This document shows positions 1 through 7,709 of a stretch of 64,000 bases of DNA, piece after piece; the first letter of the stretch is position 1, and the number at the start of each line of letters is the position of its first letter. The notes below the pieces were generated by a model that searched no databases, was not told the origin of the DNA, and was given only the letters and a program-made list of their open reading frames with translations. Location of the stretch: NCBI RefSeq assembly GCF_003732225.1, contig NZ_MOBJ01000006.1, positions 248,001-312,000 on the forward strand. Direction: 5' to 3'. A program made the position numbers and the translations under genes. Source of the stretch: Pseudomonas brassicacearum. Lineage in GTDB: Bacteria; Pseudomonadota; Gammaproteobacteria; Pseudomonadales; Pseudomonadaceae.

Positions 1-1
1 T

Positions 2-1306
2 ATAAGCAGCTTGCTGGCCGCTCGCGTATTTGATGTTCTGCTGCTGGACATGCCGGCAACTTACGCTGGGCGAGTGCTTCGCAAGTTACGCTCGGCTCCC
101 CCTTATCGCTACACCCTCATTTACTGTTGTCGAGACCAGGACGACTGGTGTGAAGCGTTGGGAGATGGAGCGTGCCCTGCCGAAACCAGCGAAATAAAGA
201 CGTTGTGGAATGTGTGGCAAGAACGCTTCGCGTTATTCACGCAGGGTTCGGCTCCCGAACGATTTGAAAGTCGGGTGCTGTCATGGTTGTGGTTACGCGC
301 CAACGCCCATGTGTTTGCCCTGCGAGATCCGGAAGTCCCCCAGCATTATCGCTATCCCTTGCTCGAAGCACTGGCCGATAACGAGCAGGTCAATCCTTTC
401 GTCTGGCTCAGTTTAATGGTGCAACAGGATTGGCTCGAAGAGGGCGTTCTGGTCGATCGCATCCGGCTCTGTTCAGGTTGTGGCTCGGGCCGGCTTAATT
501 ACATTGACGTGTGTGCCGAATGCCAGGCTTTGGACATTTCAAGGCAGCCCTCCTTGCACTGTTTTACCTGTGGGCATGTCGGGCCTCAGGATTCCTTTCT
601 CAAAGATAACGTTTTGCTGTGTCCCAATTGCCTGAACCGTTTGCGACATATCGGCAGCGACTATGATCGTCCGCTGGAAAATTATCGCTGCAGGTCATGC
701 CAGGCATTCTTTGTCGACGCCGATGTGCTGGCGCGGTGTCTGGACTGCGGCCTTTCGCACGCACCCGATAAGTTGCGGGTACGGGAAGTCAGAGACTTCC
801 GGCTGGCAGAAGCAGGGCGTTTGCGCTGTCGCCAGGACTTCAACGACCGATCAGTCGATCACTTCGGCCGCCTCAATTTGTTGGGCGGCAAAGACTTTTA
901 TGAGTTTCTGACCTGGCAGCTCCAGGTCGTGCGTCGTTATCAACTTCCGGCGTTCTCAGTGATCGGCCTGCGCTTCGTCAATCTGACCGGTACGTTGGCT
1001 CGTCTGGGTGAGCACCGCGGGCATGCCTTTATCGATAGCCTTGCCGATAGGCTGAAGGAAACCGTCCGGGAAACAGACCGTTGCTCCCGGAGTACGGAAG
1101 AGTTTTTCTGGATCATGCTTCCCCATACCGACAAGGCCGGTCTGGTCAGTGTCAAGCAGCGCTTGAGCCGGGTCGCCGAGTTGTTTTCCGCGCCAGAAGT
1201 CAGTGATATCGCCCTGCGTGTCGTCAGTTTCACTGCACCTGAGGATTTGCTTGAGCAAGAAGATGGCGAACTACTGCTGGCCCGTCTGGCCAGCGAGTTG
1301 GTGTGA
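2..1306 (+). CDS. Cys-rich (TackOD1-like) protein with degenerate GGDEF domain, 5' partial
   Basis: The frame is open to the left edge, so the true start lies outside the window. Numbering from the first in-frame TTG at 11, the N-terminal ~100 residues look like a receiver or wing-like segment. Residues ~154-246 hold six CxxC pairs (C154/157, 168/171, 184/187, 204/207, 227/230, 243/246), which suggests a zinc-ribbon array of the TackOD1 type. The C-terminal ~150 residues have the spacing of a GGDEF domain, but the signature is S-T-E-E-F (361-365), so diguanylate cyclase activity is unlikely. It overlaps the start region of the glycosyltransferase gene, which fits a regulatory subunit sensing or scaffolding polysaccharide synthesis. 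The domain assignment is from motif pattern only; the role is inferred. Confidence 0.7.
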   Translation: MSSLLAARVFDVLLLDMPATYAGRVLRKLRSAPPYRYTLIYCCRDQDDWCEALGDGACPAETSEIKTLWNVWQERFALFTQGSAPERFESRVLSWLWLRANAHVFALRDPEVPQHYRYPLLEALADNEQVNPFVWLSLMVQQDWLEEGVLVDRIRLCSGCGSGRLNYIDVCAECQALDISRQPSLHCFTCGHVGPQDSFLKDNVLLCPNCLNRLRHIGSDYDRPLENYRCRSCQAFFVDADVLARCLDCGLSHAPDKLRVREVRDFRLAEAGRLRCRQDFNDRSVDHFGRLNLLGGKDFYEFLTWQLQVVRRYQLPAFSVIGLRFVNLTGTLARLGEHRGHAFIDSLADRLKETVRETDRCSRSTEEFFWIMLPHTDKAGLVSVKQRLSRVAELFSAPEVSDIALRVVSFTAPEDLLEQEDGELLLARLASELV

Positions 1307-1308
1307 CC

Positions 1309-2637
1309 ATGAGCCCATTACTGGAGCAACTCTATAACGCGCTCGGCGCGCTCGCGGGACCGGATGGATTGAGTCGGTTGTTCTACATGCTATTTCCAAT
1401 GTTTCTGCTTTTTGAACTGCCACTGACGTTCATGGTGATGCTGGGCGTTTTGCGCTGGTTTGCCCGCAAGCGCAGCAGTGTTGTGCCGCTCAGTCTGTAC
1501 CGACCCAAAGTGTCCTGCATCATCACCTGCTACAGCGAAGGGATGGATGTTCAGACGACGCTGTTAAGCCTGTGCGAGCAAACGTACCCCGGGCACATCG
1601 AGATGATTCCGGTGGTCGATGGGGCCACGATGAACCAGTCGACTCTCAGTGCCGTTCGCCAGTTTCGGGTCGACCCGCAGTTGTACCCCCGCCGCCATTT
1701 GCGGCCGATTGCCAAATGGCAAAGGGGTGGGCGGGTGTCTTCATTGAACGCCGGCCTGGCCCATGCCAGCGGAGAAATCGTGATGGCGCTGGATGGTGAC
1801 ACCTCCTTCGATAACACGATGGTCAGCGCCATCGTGCGGCATTTCGAGGACCCTTCGGTGCCGGCGGTCGCCGGTAGTTTGCGCGTACGTAATGTATGGG
1901 GCTCCTGGGTCACTGCGATGCAGGCGCTGGAATACCTGCTCTCGATCCATATGTCGAAAATCGGTTTGGCCGAGTGGAATCTGGTCAACAACGTCTCCGG
2001 TGCTTTCGGCGCTTTCCGCCGCAGTTTCCTGGTGAAGATCGGCGGCTGGAATACCCATACAGCGGAGGATCTCGATCTGACGCTGCGGATCAAAAGCTAC
2101 TTCAAGCGTCACGGTTTGAGGATCCCGTTCGAGCCGGAGGCGATCGGGCATACCGACGCACCGGCGACTCTCAGGCAGTTTCTGATGCAACGACTGCGCT
2201 GGGACGGAGACCTGTTTTTTCTGTACGTCAGAAAGCACAACCACAACATCAACCCGGCTTTGCTGGGCTGGCCGACTTTCCTGATGATTTTGCTCAGCGG
2301 CTTTTTCTTTCAGTTGGTGTTGCCGTTCATTATTTTCGGCTACACCTTGCTGGCGCTGTTTGTGCTACCCGGCAAGACGCTGTTGTTTCTGTTTGCGCTG
2401 ATTTATCTCTTGTACCTGATGATCACCGCGATGATGTTCGGCGCCATGTTGTTGATGGTGTCCGACCGACCTCGACAGGACATGACACTGGCGCTGCTGG
2501 TACCGGTATTTCCGTTGTTCATGATGCTTATACGGTGCTGGAGTGCAGTGGCCATGCTCAACGAGATATTTCGTCGTGGCCATGAAGAAACCGCGATGGC
2601 GCCCTGGTGGGTTCTCAAACGAGCCACGAGGTTTTGA
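1309..2637 (+). CDS. Processive family 2 glycosyltransferase (polysaccharide synthase)
   Basis: This is an inner-membrane, cellulose/hyaluronan-synthase-type GT2 of 442 residues. The hallmark motifs are in order: VDG (D104), DGD (D162/D164), TAED (E253-D254) and QRLRW (294-298). Hydrophobic segments lie at ~24-50, and four or more follow residue 305, which could form a translocation channel. No PilZ domain is visible, unlike BcsA. I chose ATG 1309; a GTG at 1303 is also in frame. The upstream stop codon (1304-1306) is only 2 bp away, and the downstream gene starts 1 bp after the stop, so translational coupling is likely. The polymer cannot be read from sequence. The family call is secure; the substrate is unknown. 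Confidence 0.85.
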   Translation: MSPLLEQLYNALGALAGPDGLSRLFYMLFPMFLLFELPLTFMVMLGVLRWFARKRSSVVPLSLYRPKVSCIITCYSEGMDVQTTLLSLCEQTYPGHIEMIPVVDGATMNQSTLSAVRQFRVDPQLYPRRHLRPIAKWQRGGRVSSLNAGLAHASGEIVMALDGDTSFDNTMVSAIVRHFEDPSVPAVAGSLRVRNVWGSWVTAMQALEYLLSIHMSKIGLAEWNLVNNVSGAFGAFRRSFLVKIGGWNTHTAEDLDLTLRIKSYFKRHGLRIPFEPEAIGHTDAPATLRQFLMQRLRWDGDLFFLYVRKHNHNINPALLGWPTFLMILLSGFFFQLVLPFIIFGYTLLALFVLPGKTLLFLFALIYLLYLMITAMMFGAMLLMVSDRPRQDMTLALLVPVFPLFMMLIRCWSAVAMLNEIFRRGHEETAMAPWWVLKRATRF

Positions 2638-2638
2638 T

Positions 2639-4759
2639 ATGCGATCGATATTTCTGGCCCTGACGTTGTCGTTGCCCCCTGCGGCGCTGGTCGCGCAACC
2701 CCTGACCCTTCAGGCGTTGATCGACAGGCAACAATCCGATCCTTTGTTTCTTGCTGGCCAGGCTGACCTGCACGCGCTTGAAGCAGAGTCCAAACTTTCT
2801 GAAGACGAGGCCGGATGGCATGCTTTTGCCAGCGCTAGCGTTGGTCGCTACCGAGAACTGGTGACACAAGATATCCGCAATGATTACTACGGTCGCAATG
2901 TCAGCCTGGGCATTCGTCACCCATTGTTGGGGAGTCTCAAGCGCCAACTGGATCTGGTGCAAGCCAATCAATACGAACGTCAACGACAGCAGTTGCGCAT
3001 TGCGTTGCAACAGGCCAGCCAGCGGCTGGCCCTGCGCAGTGCGTACGCCGATTGGTGGCGCGTGCAACAGGAAGCGGCATTGTGCGGCAAACTCATTCCT
3101 GTTGCCGAACGGGCCGGCACGACCCTTCGTTCGCGGTTGCAGTCTCAGCTGATGCGGGGTTCCGAGGCCGAGTTGCAAATGAGCGAGTGGGAGGGGGTTG
3201 CAAGCCGTTGCAACGCGTTGCGCCAGGTCGAGGCTGACATTCGCGAGGATCTGGCCCGCGTCAGCATGAGCGACATTCCCCCGACCGCGGAGGCCGTCGC
3301 GGAACCTTTGGCGATAAGACCACAACCTTTGGTGCAATGGCAGGCGCTGTTGAATCAACATCCGCGGGTGACCGAAAAGCAGAACCTGCGCGACCAGGCT
3401 GATCGTGAGCGCGACACCCCCTGGTACGCCTCCATCGATTCCGATGTGGTACTGGCCGACTCTCAGCAGTACAACAACAATTCTGACAAAGCGGGCAGTA
3501 GCCTGGTGGCCAGTCTGGTTTTTTCCGTGCCATTCGACCTGGTCGGCAATACTCGTGCTCGCCAACAAGTCGCCGATGCGCGCTACGAAGCGGCCACTGA
3601 GCGTGTCGTCGCTGAACAGCGTGCGCTGGGGCTGGAGCTGAGCAAGGCATTGCGGGCGTACAGCGGAGCATTGGCGACGATCAATCAGTCTCGCAAGCAA
3701 TCGCAAATTGCTCAAAGGGCCTTCGATGAAGAGGAAAGCAGACGCCAGGCACCGGGTGGCAATCTGGAAAACTCGCTCAACACCCAACGTATTTATTTTC
3801 AGACAGCTTTCGATTCGATTGCGGCCTGGCATGCAGCCTGGTTGCGTCAGGCGGATTTGAACCTCCTCACCGATGACAACCCGCGCTTTGCGGCACTGTT
3901 GGGCGAGGAACATCAACAATGGTCACCGCCGAACACCACACTGGCCGCGTCCCCTGTTGCCGATCCCGCGCAACCACGCCGTACCTTGCCATCACCGGGG
4001 CCGGGCAAATGGTCCCAGGCCAGTTACGTCTGGGACAGCGAGGCATTGCTCGATCCTGCCCGACGTTCGGCGCAGCTGCAGGCATTGCGCAAGGCCGGTA
4101 TGGATAAAATCTATCTCGGACTCAAGGCCTCGCAACTCAACGATCTTGCCGTCACCCGTCCGAGAATCGAGCAACTGCTTCAGGAGGCGGCACGCCAGGG
4201 TCTGCAAGTGAGCCTTCTGCTCGGCGACCCCGGCTGGATCGAGCCGCAGCAACGGCAGTCGCTGATTGATCTGCTGAAGACATTGAAGGGGCTTTCATTC
4301 GCAAGCCTTCATTTGGACCTGGAGGTCGAGCAGTTGGGGATACCAGTGCCTGATCAGCGCCTGAAAAACTGGCTCGAGACCCTGCGTGCGGCGTCAAAAG
4401 AGAGCCCTTGGCCGGTCGAGATTTCCAGCCATCATCGCTGGTTCGCTGAGGCAAACCCGGGACAGACCTGTGTGCCGTGTGCGCTTCCTGAGGTCGGCGT
4501 GCGTCAGGTCAGCCTGATGATTTACACACGCAACCCGCAAAGCAGCGCACGAATGGCCGAGCAGATCGCCAAACGCTGGCCGGCTTTGCAATTTCGCCTG
4601 GCGCAAAGCACGGAATCGCAATTGCCCGCCACGGAGAGCTGGGCGGGTTCGTCGACGCAACAGTTGCAACATCAGGTGAGCGCCTGGCGCGAACAGTTGC
4701 AACCCTATGGGATTGCCGGCATTGACTGGCAAGACTGGCGAGACTTCCCAAAATGGTGA
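2639..4759 (+). CDS. TolC-like outer membrane efflux protein with extra C-terminal domain
   Basis: The product has 706 residues. A signal peptide (MRSIFLALTLSLPPAALVAQ) is followed by a TolC/OEP-like coiled-coil domain to about residue 420 (heptad-rich, with an FSVPFDLVG strand typical of the family). After a Pro-rich linker comes a separate ~245-residue domain (about 460-706) with alternating strand/helix pattern, such as MDKIYLGLK, LQVSLLLGD, FASLHLDLEVE and IDWQDW, which resembles a TIM barrel of a glycoside-hydrolase-like kind. Ordinary TolC proteins stop at 420-490 residues, so this is an unusual fusion. It probably forms the outer-membrane conduit for the polymer made by the upstream synthase. 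Whether the added domain is catalytic is unknown. The start follows the upstream stop by 1 bp. Confidence 0.7.
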   Translation: MRSIFLALTLSLPPAALVAQPLTLQALIDRQQSDPLFLAGQADLHALEAESKLSEDEAGWHAFASASVGRYRELVTQDIRNDYYGRNVSLGIRHPLLGSLKRQLDLVQANQYERQRQQLRIALQQASQRLALRSAYADWWRVQQEAALCGKLIPVAERAGTTLRSRLQSQLMRGSEAELQMSEWEGVASRCNALRQVEADIREDLARVSMSDIPPTAEAVAEPLAIRPQPLVQWQALLNQHPRVTEKQNLRDQADRERDTPWYASIDSDVVLADSQQYNNNSDKAGSSLVASLVFSVPFDLVGNTRARQQVADARYEAATERVVAEQRALGLELSKALRAYSGALATINQSRKQSQIAQRAFDEEESRRQAPGGNLENSLNTQRIYFQTAFDSIAAWHAAWLRQADLNLLTDDNPRFAALLGEEHQQWSPPNTTLAASPVADPAQPRRTLPSPGPGKWSQASYVWDSEALLDPARRSAQLQALRKAGMDKIYLGLKASQLNDLAVTRPRIEQLLQEAARQGLQVSLLLGDPGWIEPQQRQSLIDLLKTLKGLSFASLHLDLEVEQLGIPVPDQRLKNWLETLRAASKESPWPVEISSHHRWFAEANPGQTCVPCALPEVGVRQVSLMIYTRNPQSSARMAEQIAKRWPALQFRLAQSTESQLPATESWAGSSTQQLQHQVSAWREQLQPYGIAGIDWQDWRDFPKW

Positions 4760-4766
4760 GCCGCTC

Positions 4767-5873
4767 ATGAAAATTCGATTCGATAGTCGTAAAGAGCTGA
4801 ACCCCACGCAGGAGCACGGGCTGAGTGTGTTGTATGCGCCCGGCAAGCGCATGGCGTTTCGCATGCGCTGGTATCTTATCCTGCTACTGGTTGCCAGTCC
4901 GTTGCTCTGGCTGGGCGGCAAACTGGTGTACGGCATGCTGATGATCGACGCACCGGCACAATTGCGCCTGCCTATTCTGGAGGTTCGCGCCCGTGAGGCC
5001 GGCCGGGTCGATCAGTTATTTGTGACGGCTGGCGAGCAGGTGCAGGCCGACCAACAGCTGATCAGCCTGGACAATCCAGAGTGGCGTGCCCGATTGCTGC
5101 AACTGGCCGCCATGCCGGTCAATGCAGTGCCACCCGGGCACGGTGCGCTGGGCGAGAAGGATCGTCAGTTGCTGAGGACCCGGGTGGGCAGGGCGGAGCA
5201 ACGGGTTCGAGCGCTGGAAAACCTCGTCGAGCAGGGGGCCGCTACACGCGGGGAAGTACTGGCGGCGCAGTCCGAACGCGACGGGTATCAATCAGACCTG
5301 TTGGCGTTTGAGCGTCGAGAGCAATTGGCACGCCAGTCGCCATCCGGCTTTGAGCGGGAGGTCATTGCGCAGAACTCCGAACAACAATGGCTGAAGACGC
5401 GCCTGGCCGCTTTGTCCGTCAAGGCGGTCCAGAGTGGTCGGATCGCCGAAGTACTGGTCAATCCGGGCGAAAACGTCGGTGCAGGCACGTTGCTGATGCG
5501 CCTGGAGCGACTGGAGGAACCGCTGCTGTGGATTTATCTGGAACCGCTGAATATCAGCTACGCGGTTATCGGTCAGCCCCTGCGTGTGCGCATGCCGAAC
5601 GGCGATTGGTTACCGGCCCACGTGGTCCAGGCGGTAGACAGTGCCGGACGTACGCCGACGGTATTACGGGGACCGTTTGCCACCAGTGAAATGGGCTTGC
5701 AGGTCGCGGCCCGGTTTGATGAAGCGTTGCCGCCGCGCTGGCGGATCGATCAACTGCCGTTGAATGTTCGCTTCCCCACCGATTGGCAACAAATGTTCAG
5801 TGCCGGCCGTGAACTCATCGAACGATTCGAGGGCCTCATCGCGATGGATCGGACAACGGCCACCCAGGAGTGA
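4767..5873 (+). CDS. HlyD-family periplasmic adaptor (membrane fusion protein)
   Basis: The protein has 368 residues: a short cytosolic N-terminus, one transmembrane segment (~33-55), a split lipoyl/barrel-sandwich domain (…EVRAREAGRVDQLFV… and …VLVNPGENVGAGTLLM…) and a coiled-coil hairpin with RVRALENLVEQGAATRGEV. The fold is that of HlyD/EmrA adaptors; Alg44 of the alginate system carries a similar periplasmic module. It should bridge the synthase and the TolC-like channel encoded just upstream. ATG 4767 is 7 bp after the preceding stop. No ABC ATPase is encoded here, which supports polysaccharide export driven by the synthase over a type I protein secretion system. Confidence 0.8.
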   Translation: MKIRFDSRKELNPTQEHGLSVLYAPGKRMAFRMRWYLILLLVASPLLWLGGKLVYGMLMIDAPAQLRLPILEVRAREAGRVDQLFVTAGEQVQADQQLISLDNPEWRARLLQLAAMPVNAVPPGHGALGEKDRQLLRTRVGRAEQRVRALENLVEQGAATRGEVLAAQSERDGYQSDLLAFERREQLARQSPSGFEREVIAQNSEQQWLKTRLAALSVKAVQSGRIAEVLVNPGENVGAGTLLMRLERLEEPLLWIYLEPLNISYAVIGQPLRVRMPNGDWLPAHVVQAVDSAGRTPTVLRGPFATSEMGLQVAARFDEALPPRWRIDQLPLNVRFPTDWQQMFSAGRELIERFEGLIAMDRTTATQE

Positions 5874-5880
5874 ATCAATC

Positions 5881-5949
5881 ATGTCTGCTGATCGAATTCT
5901 CGTGACGGGCGGAGCCGGGTTCAGGCCGAGAAAAACCATTCACCAGTGA
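5881..5949 (+). pseudogene. Truncated NAD-dependent sugar-nucleotide epimerase, 5' fragment
   Basis: An ATG 7 bp after the adaptor stop opens MSADRILVTGGAGF, a normal start of an extended SDR epimerase/dehydratase up to the Rossmann GxxGxxG motif. It then changes to RPRKTIHQ and stops. The family expects I-G after the Phe and about 300 more residues. The rest of the gene is not found in the window. The fragment marks the point where the exopolysaccharide operon was cut off beside the siderophore island. Confidence 0.7.
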
Positions 5950-6000
5950 CGTCAGCCATGAGCTACACACGCCTGGCCATTCACTCGGACGATAAACCGA

Positions 6001-6038
6001 TTGAAAGTGCAGGGCGCCCCTCTCTGGCGCCCTTTCAA
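6001..6038. terminator. Bidirectional terminator-like hairpin after pmsB and the truncated operon
   Basis: The arms TTGAAAG(tgc)AGGGCGCC and GGCGCCCTTTCAA form a GC-rich stem with a 7-nt loop. The hairpin is flanked by A/T runs and lies between the convergent ends of the exopolysaccharide operon remnant and the leftward pms operon. Confidence 0.6.
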
Positions 6039-6095
6039 AACCACACACTCGGAAACGTCTACACCGTATCCCAGGTCATACGCTCATCAATGGGC

Positions 6096-6419
6096 TTATG
6101 CCTTGTTTCGGTCGGGATAAGTGACTTGCCAGTGCAGAATCTGCTGTTGGATATTCCAATGAATAATGTGCTCGTAGAGCTTCTCGACGAAGGCCACTTC
6201 GAAACCGGCGGCGACTGCCCACTCGCGGCGGTCTTCGAGCATTGCCGCGACCCGCTCCGGAGCGGGGATAGCCTGCTCATTGGCTTTGAATTGCACAGCG
6301 GCTTTCACATAACCCAGGCGTTGTTTCAAGGACTCAAGGATCTGGCGATCAAAAAAATCGATGCCGGCCCGAATATCATTGAGGCTTTCGCAGGCTTCAG
6401 GCGTTTTAAGTTGCGACAT
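6096..6419 (-). CDS. pmsB: Isochorismate pyruvate lyase (salicylate synthesis)
   Basis: The product has 107 residues and is an all-helical PchB/AroQ-type chorismate mutase homologue that splits isochorismate into salicylate and pyruvate. Residues matching the PchB active site are present: R17 (DIRAGID), R34 (KQRLGYVKAA), lid lysine K45 (FKANE) and a Gln in NIQQQI. PERVAAML is also conserved. It is the last gene of the leftward pmsC-E-A-B order, which matches the pmsCEAB arrangement described for pseudomonine in P. fluorescens WCS374. It works directly after PmsC. The short length is normal for the family. Confidence 0.9.
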   Translation of the reverse strand: MSQLKTPEACESLNDIRAGIDFFDRQILESLKQRLGYVKAAVQFKANEQAIPAPERVAAMLEDRREWAVAAGFEVAFVEKLYEHIIHWNIQQQILHWQVTYPDRNKA

Positions 6420-6455
6420 AGTGCTTGTCTCGATGTGTGATGAAAATAGTCAGTT

Positions 6456-7682
6456 TCAGATGACGTCGAATCGGGGGCACGTCTCCCTGACGGAGTGTGG
6501 AGGTCGTCGCTCATTACCCCCTTGTTTGACCTGCGCCCCCCCAAATCGCCAGGCATCCGTCTCAAGCTCGGCAATGACCTCATCGATCAATGCGTCGATC
6601 ATCACGTTGTCGTGATGATGGGGTGTCGTTATCAAGTGCGCTGTATCGCCAGACGTCGCCAGGCAATATTTCTTCGCAATCCTTTGCGACGGACAAGGGA
6701 ACACTACGGTGATGGAGTTCTCGTTGCGCCAGGCATCAATGCCCGCAGCCTGGAATCGATCCACCGCATACTGTGCCTTTTCCAGGCTGTGGTGGATACG
6801 CTGGCGCCAGTCAGCGAACGAGTGGCTACGTAGTGCCGCCCACATCATCAACGGTGTATGGCCATTGCGCGAGCCGCTGATGGTCTTGTCATGGGCCAGG
6901 ATGTAGTCCACTTCCACCGAGATGCGCGCAACATTCTTGCGTTTGGCCACGACAATCCCGCAAGGAATGGGCGAACCGATCATCTTGTGGCCGGAGACGC
7001 AGATCGAGTCGATGCCATCGGCGAACGAGAAGGGCTGTGGGTGATCGACGAAGGGCAGGATCATCCCGCTCAACGCTGCGTCTGCGTGCAGGTAGTAGTC
7101 ATGACGGGCAATGCCCGCCTGCTGCAGACGCTGTTGAATGGTGGCGATATTGTCGACCGCTCCGCGTAGGGTGGTGCCGATGTTAGCGAAGATGATGGGG
7201 TGGCGTTCCTGGTCGGCGGTTATTCTTGCCATCAGGTCGTCGTAGTCGATTTCGCCATTGGCCAATGACTCGACTGCACGACATTTGATCCGTAGCAACT
7301 TGACGATCTTCGCCACGGAGTAATGGGTGTCTTTGGAGTAGTACAGGGTGCCGTTCGGGAACAGTTCGCGACCCAGGTAGCAGCCAAACATGTTGCCTTC
7401 GGTCCCCCCGTTGGTGACGTAGCCCCAGCTGTCGTCGAGCGCGATGTTGAACAGCTCGGAGAAGTACGTCATGACGTCCTTTTCAAAGTCGAACGAGTTC
7501 AACAGGTAGTTGCTGTACTCGTTCCAATCCCCGCAGTTGTTGATCGAAAAACGCAGGAAGCGATGCAACTGGGAGTAATCGAAGTCCGCTGATTCGGGGT
7601 ACCCGATATTGAAGTACTGATTCGTCACGCAGTGCTGCCAGAAGCGCTCAAGCCTGCTTTGGTCGGCAGTGGATAAGGTCAT
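6456..7682 (-). CDS. pmsA: PLP-dependent histidine decarboxylase
   Basis: The product has 408 residues and belongs to the group II PLP-dependent histidine decarboxylases. The PLP lysine is K233 in SGHKMIG; KDTHYSV (H120) stacks on PLP in relatives, and HADAALSG (D201) holds the pyridine nitrogen. It makes histamine, which is N-hydroxylated by PmsF and becomes the imidazole arm of pseudomonine. ATG 7682 is preceded by AAGGAG at good spacing; an upstream TTG is less likely. It ends ~37 bp before pmsB and starts 27 bp after pmsE. The C-terminal ~25 residues are longer than in the Morganella enzyme and Arg/Gly-rich. Confidence 0.9.
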   Translation of the reverse strand: MTLSTADQSRLERFWQHCVTNQYFNIGYPESADFDYSQLHRFLRFSINNCGDWNEYSNYLLNSFDFEKDVMTYFSELFNIALDDSWGYVTNGGTEGNMFGCYLGRELFPNGTLYYSKDTHYSVAKIVKLLRIKCRAVESLANGEIDYDDLMARITADQERHPIIFANIGTTLRGAVDNIATIQQRLQQAGIARHDYYLHADAALSGMILPFVDHPQPFSFADGIDSICVSGHKMIGSPIPCGIVVAKRKNVARISVEVDYILAHDKTISGSRNGHTPLMMWAALRSHSFADWRQRIHHSLEKAQYAVDRFQAAGIDAWRNENSITVVFPCPSQRIAKKYCLATSGDTAHLITTPHHHDNVMIDALIDEVIAELETDAWRFGGAQVKQGGNERRPPHSVRETCPRFDVI

Positions 7683-7709
7683 TTCCAACTCCTTTTAGAG
7701 GCTGCCTGG

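Noticed and set aside
2..5873. Type I protein secretion system
   Set aside because: There is an HlyD and a TolC-like protein but no ABC ATPase and no secreted RTX protein; a processive glycosyltransferase is present instead.
6456..7682. pmsA as an acid-resistance histidine decarboxylase
   Set aside because: It lies inside the siderophore operon with no histidine/histamine antiporter gene.
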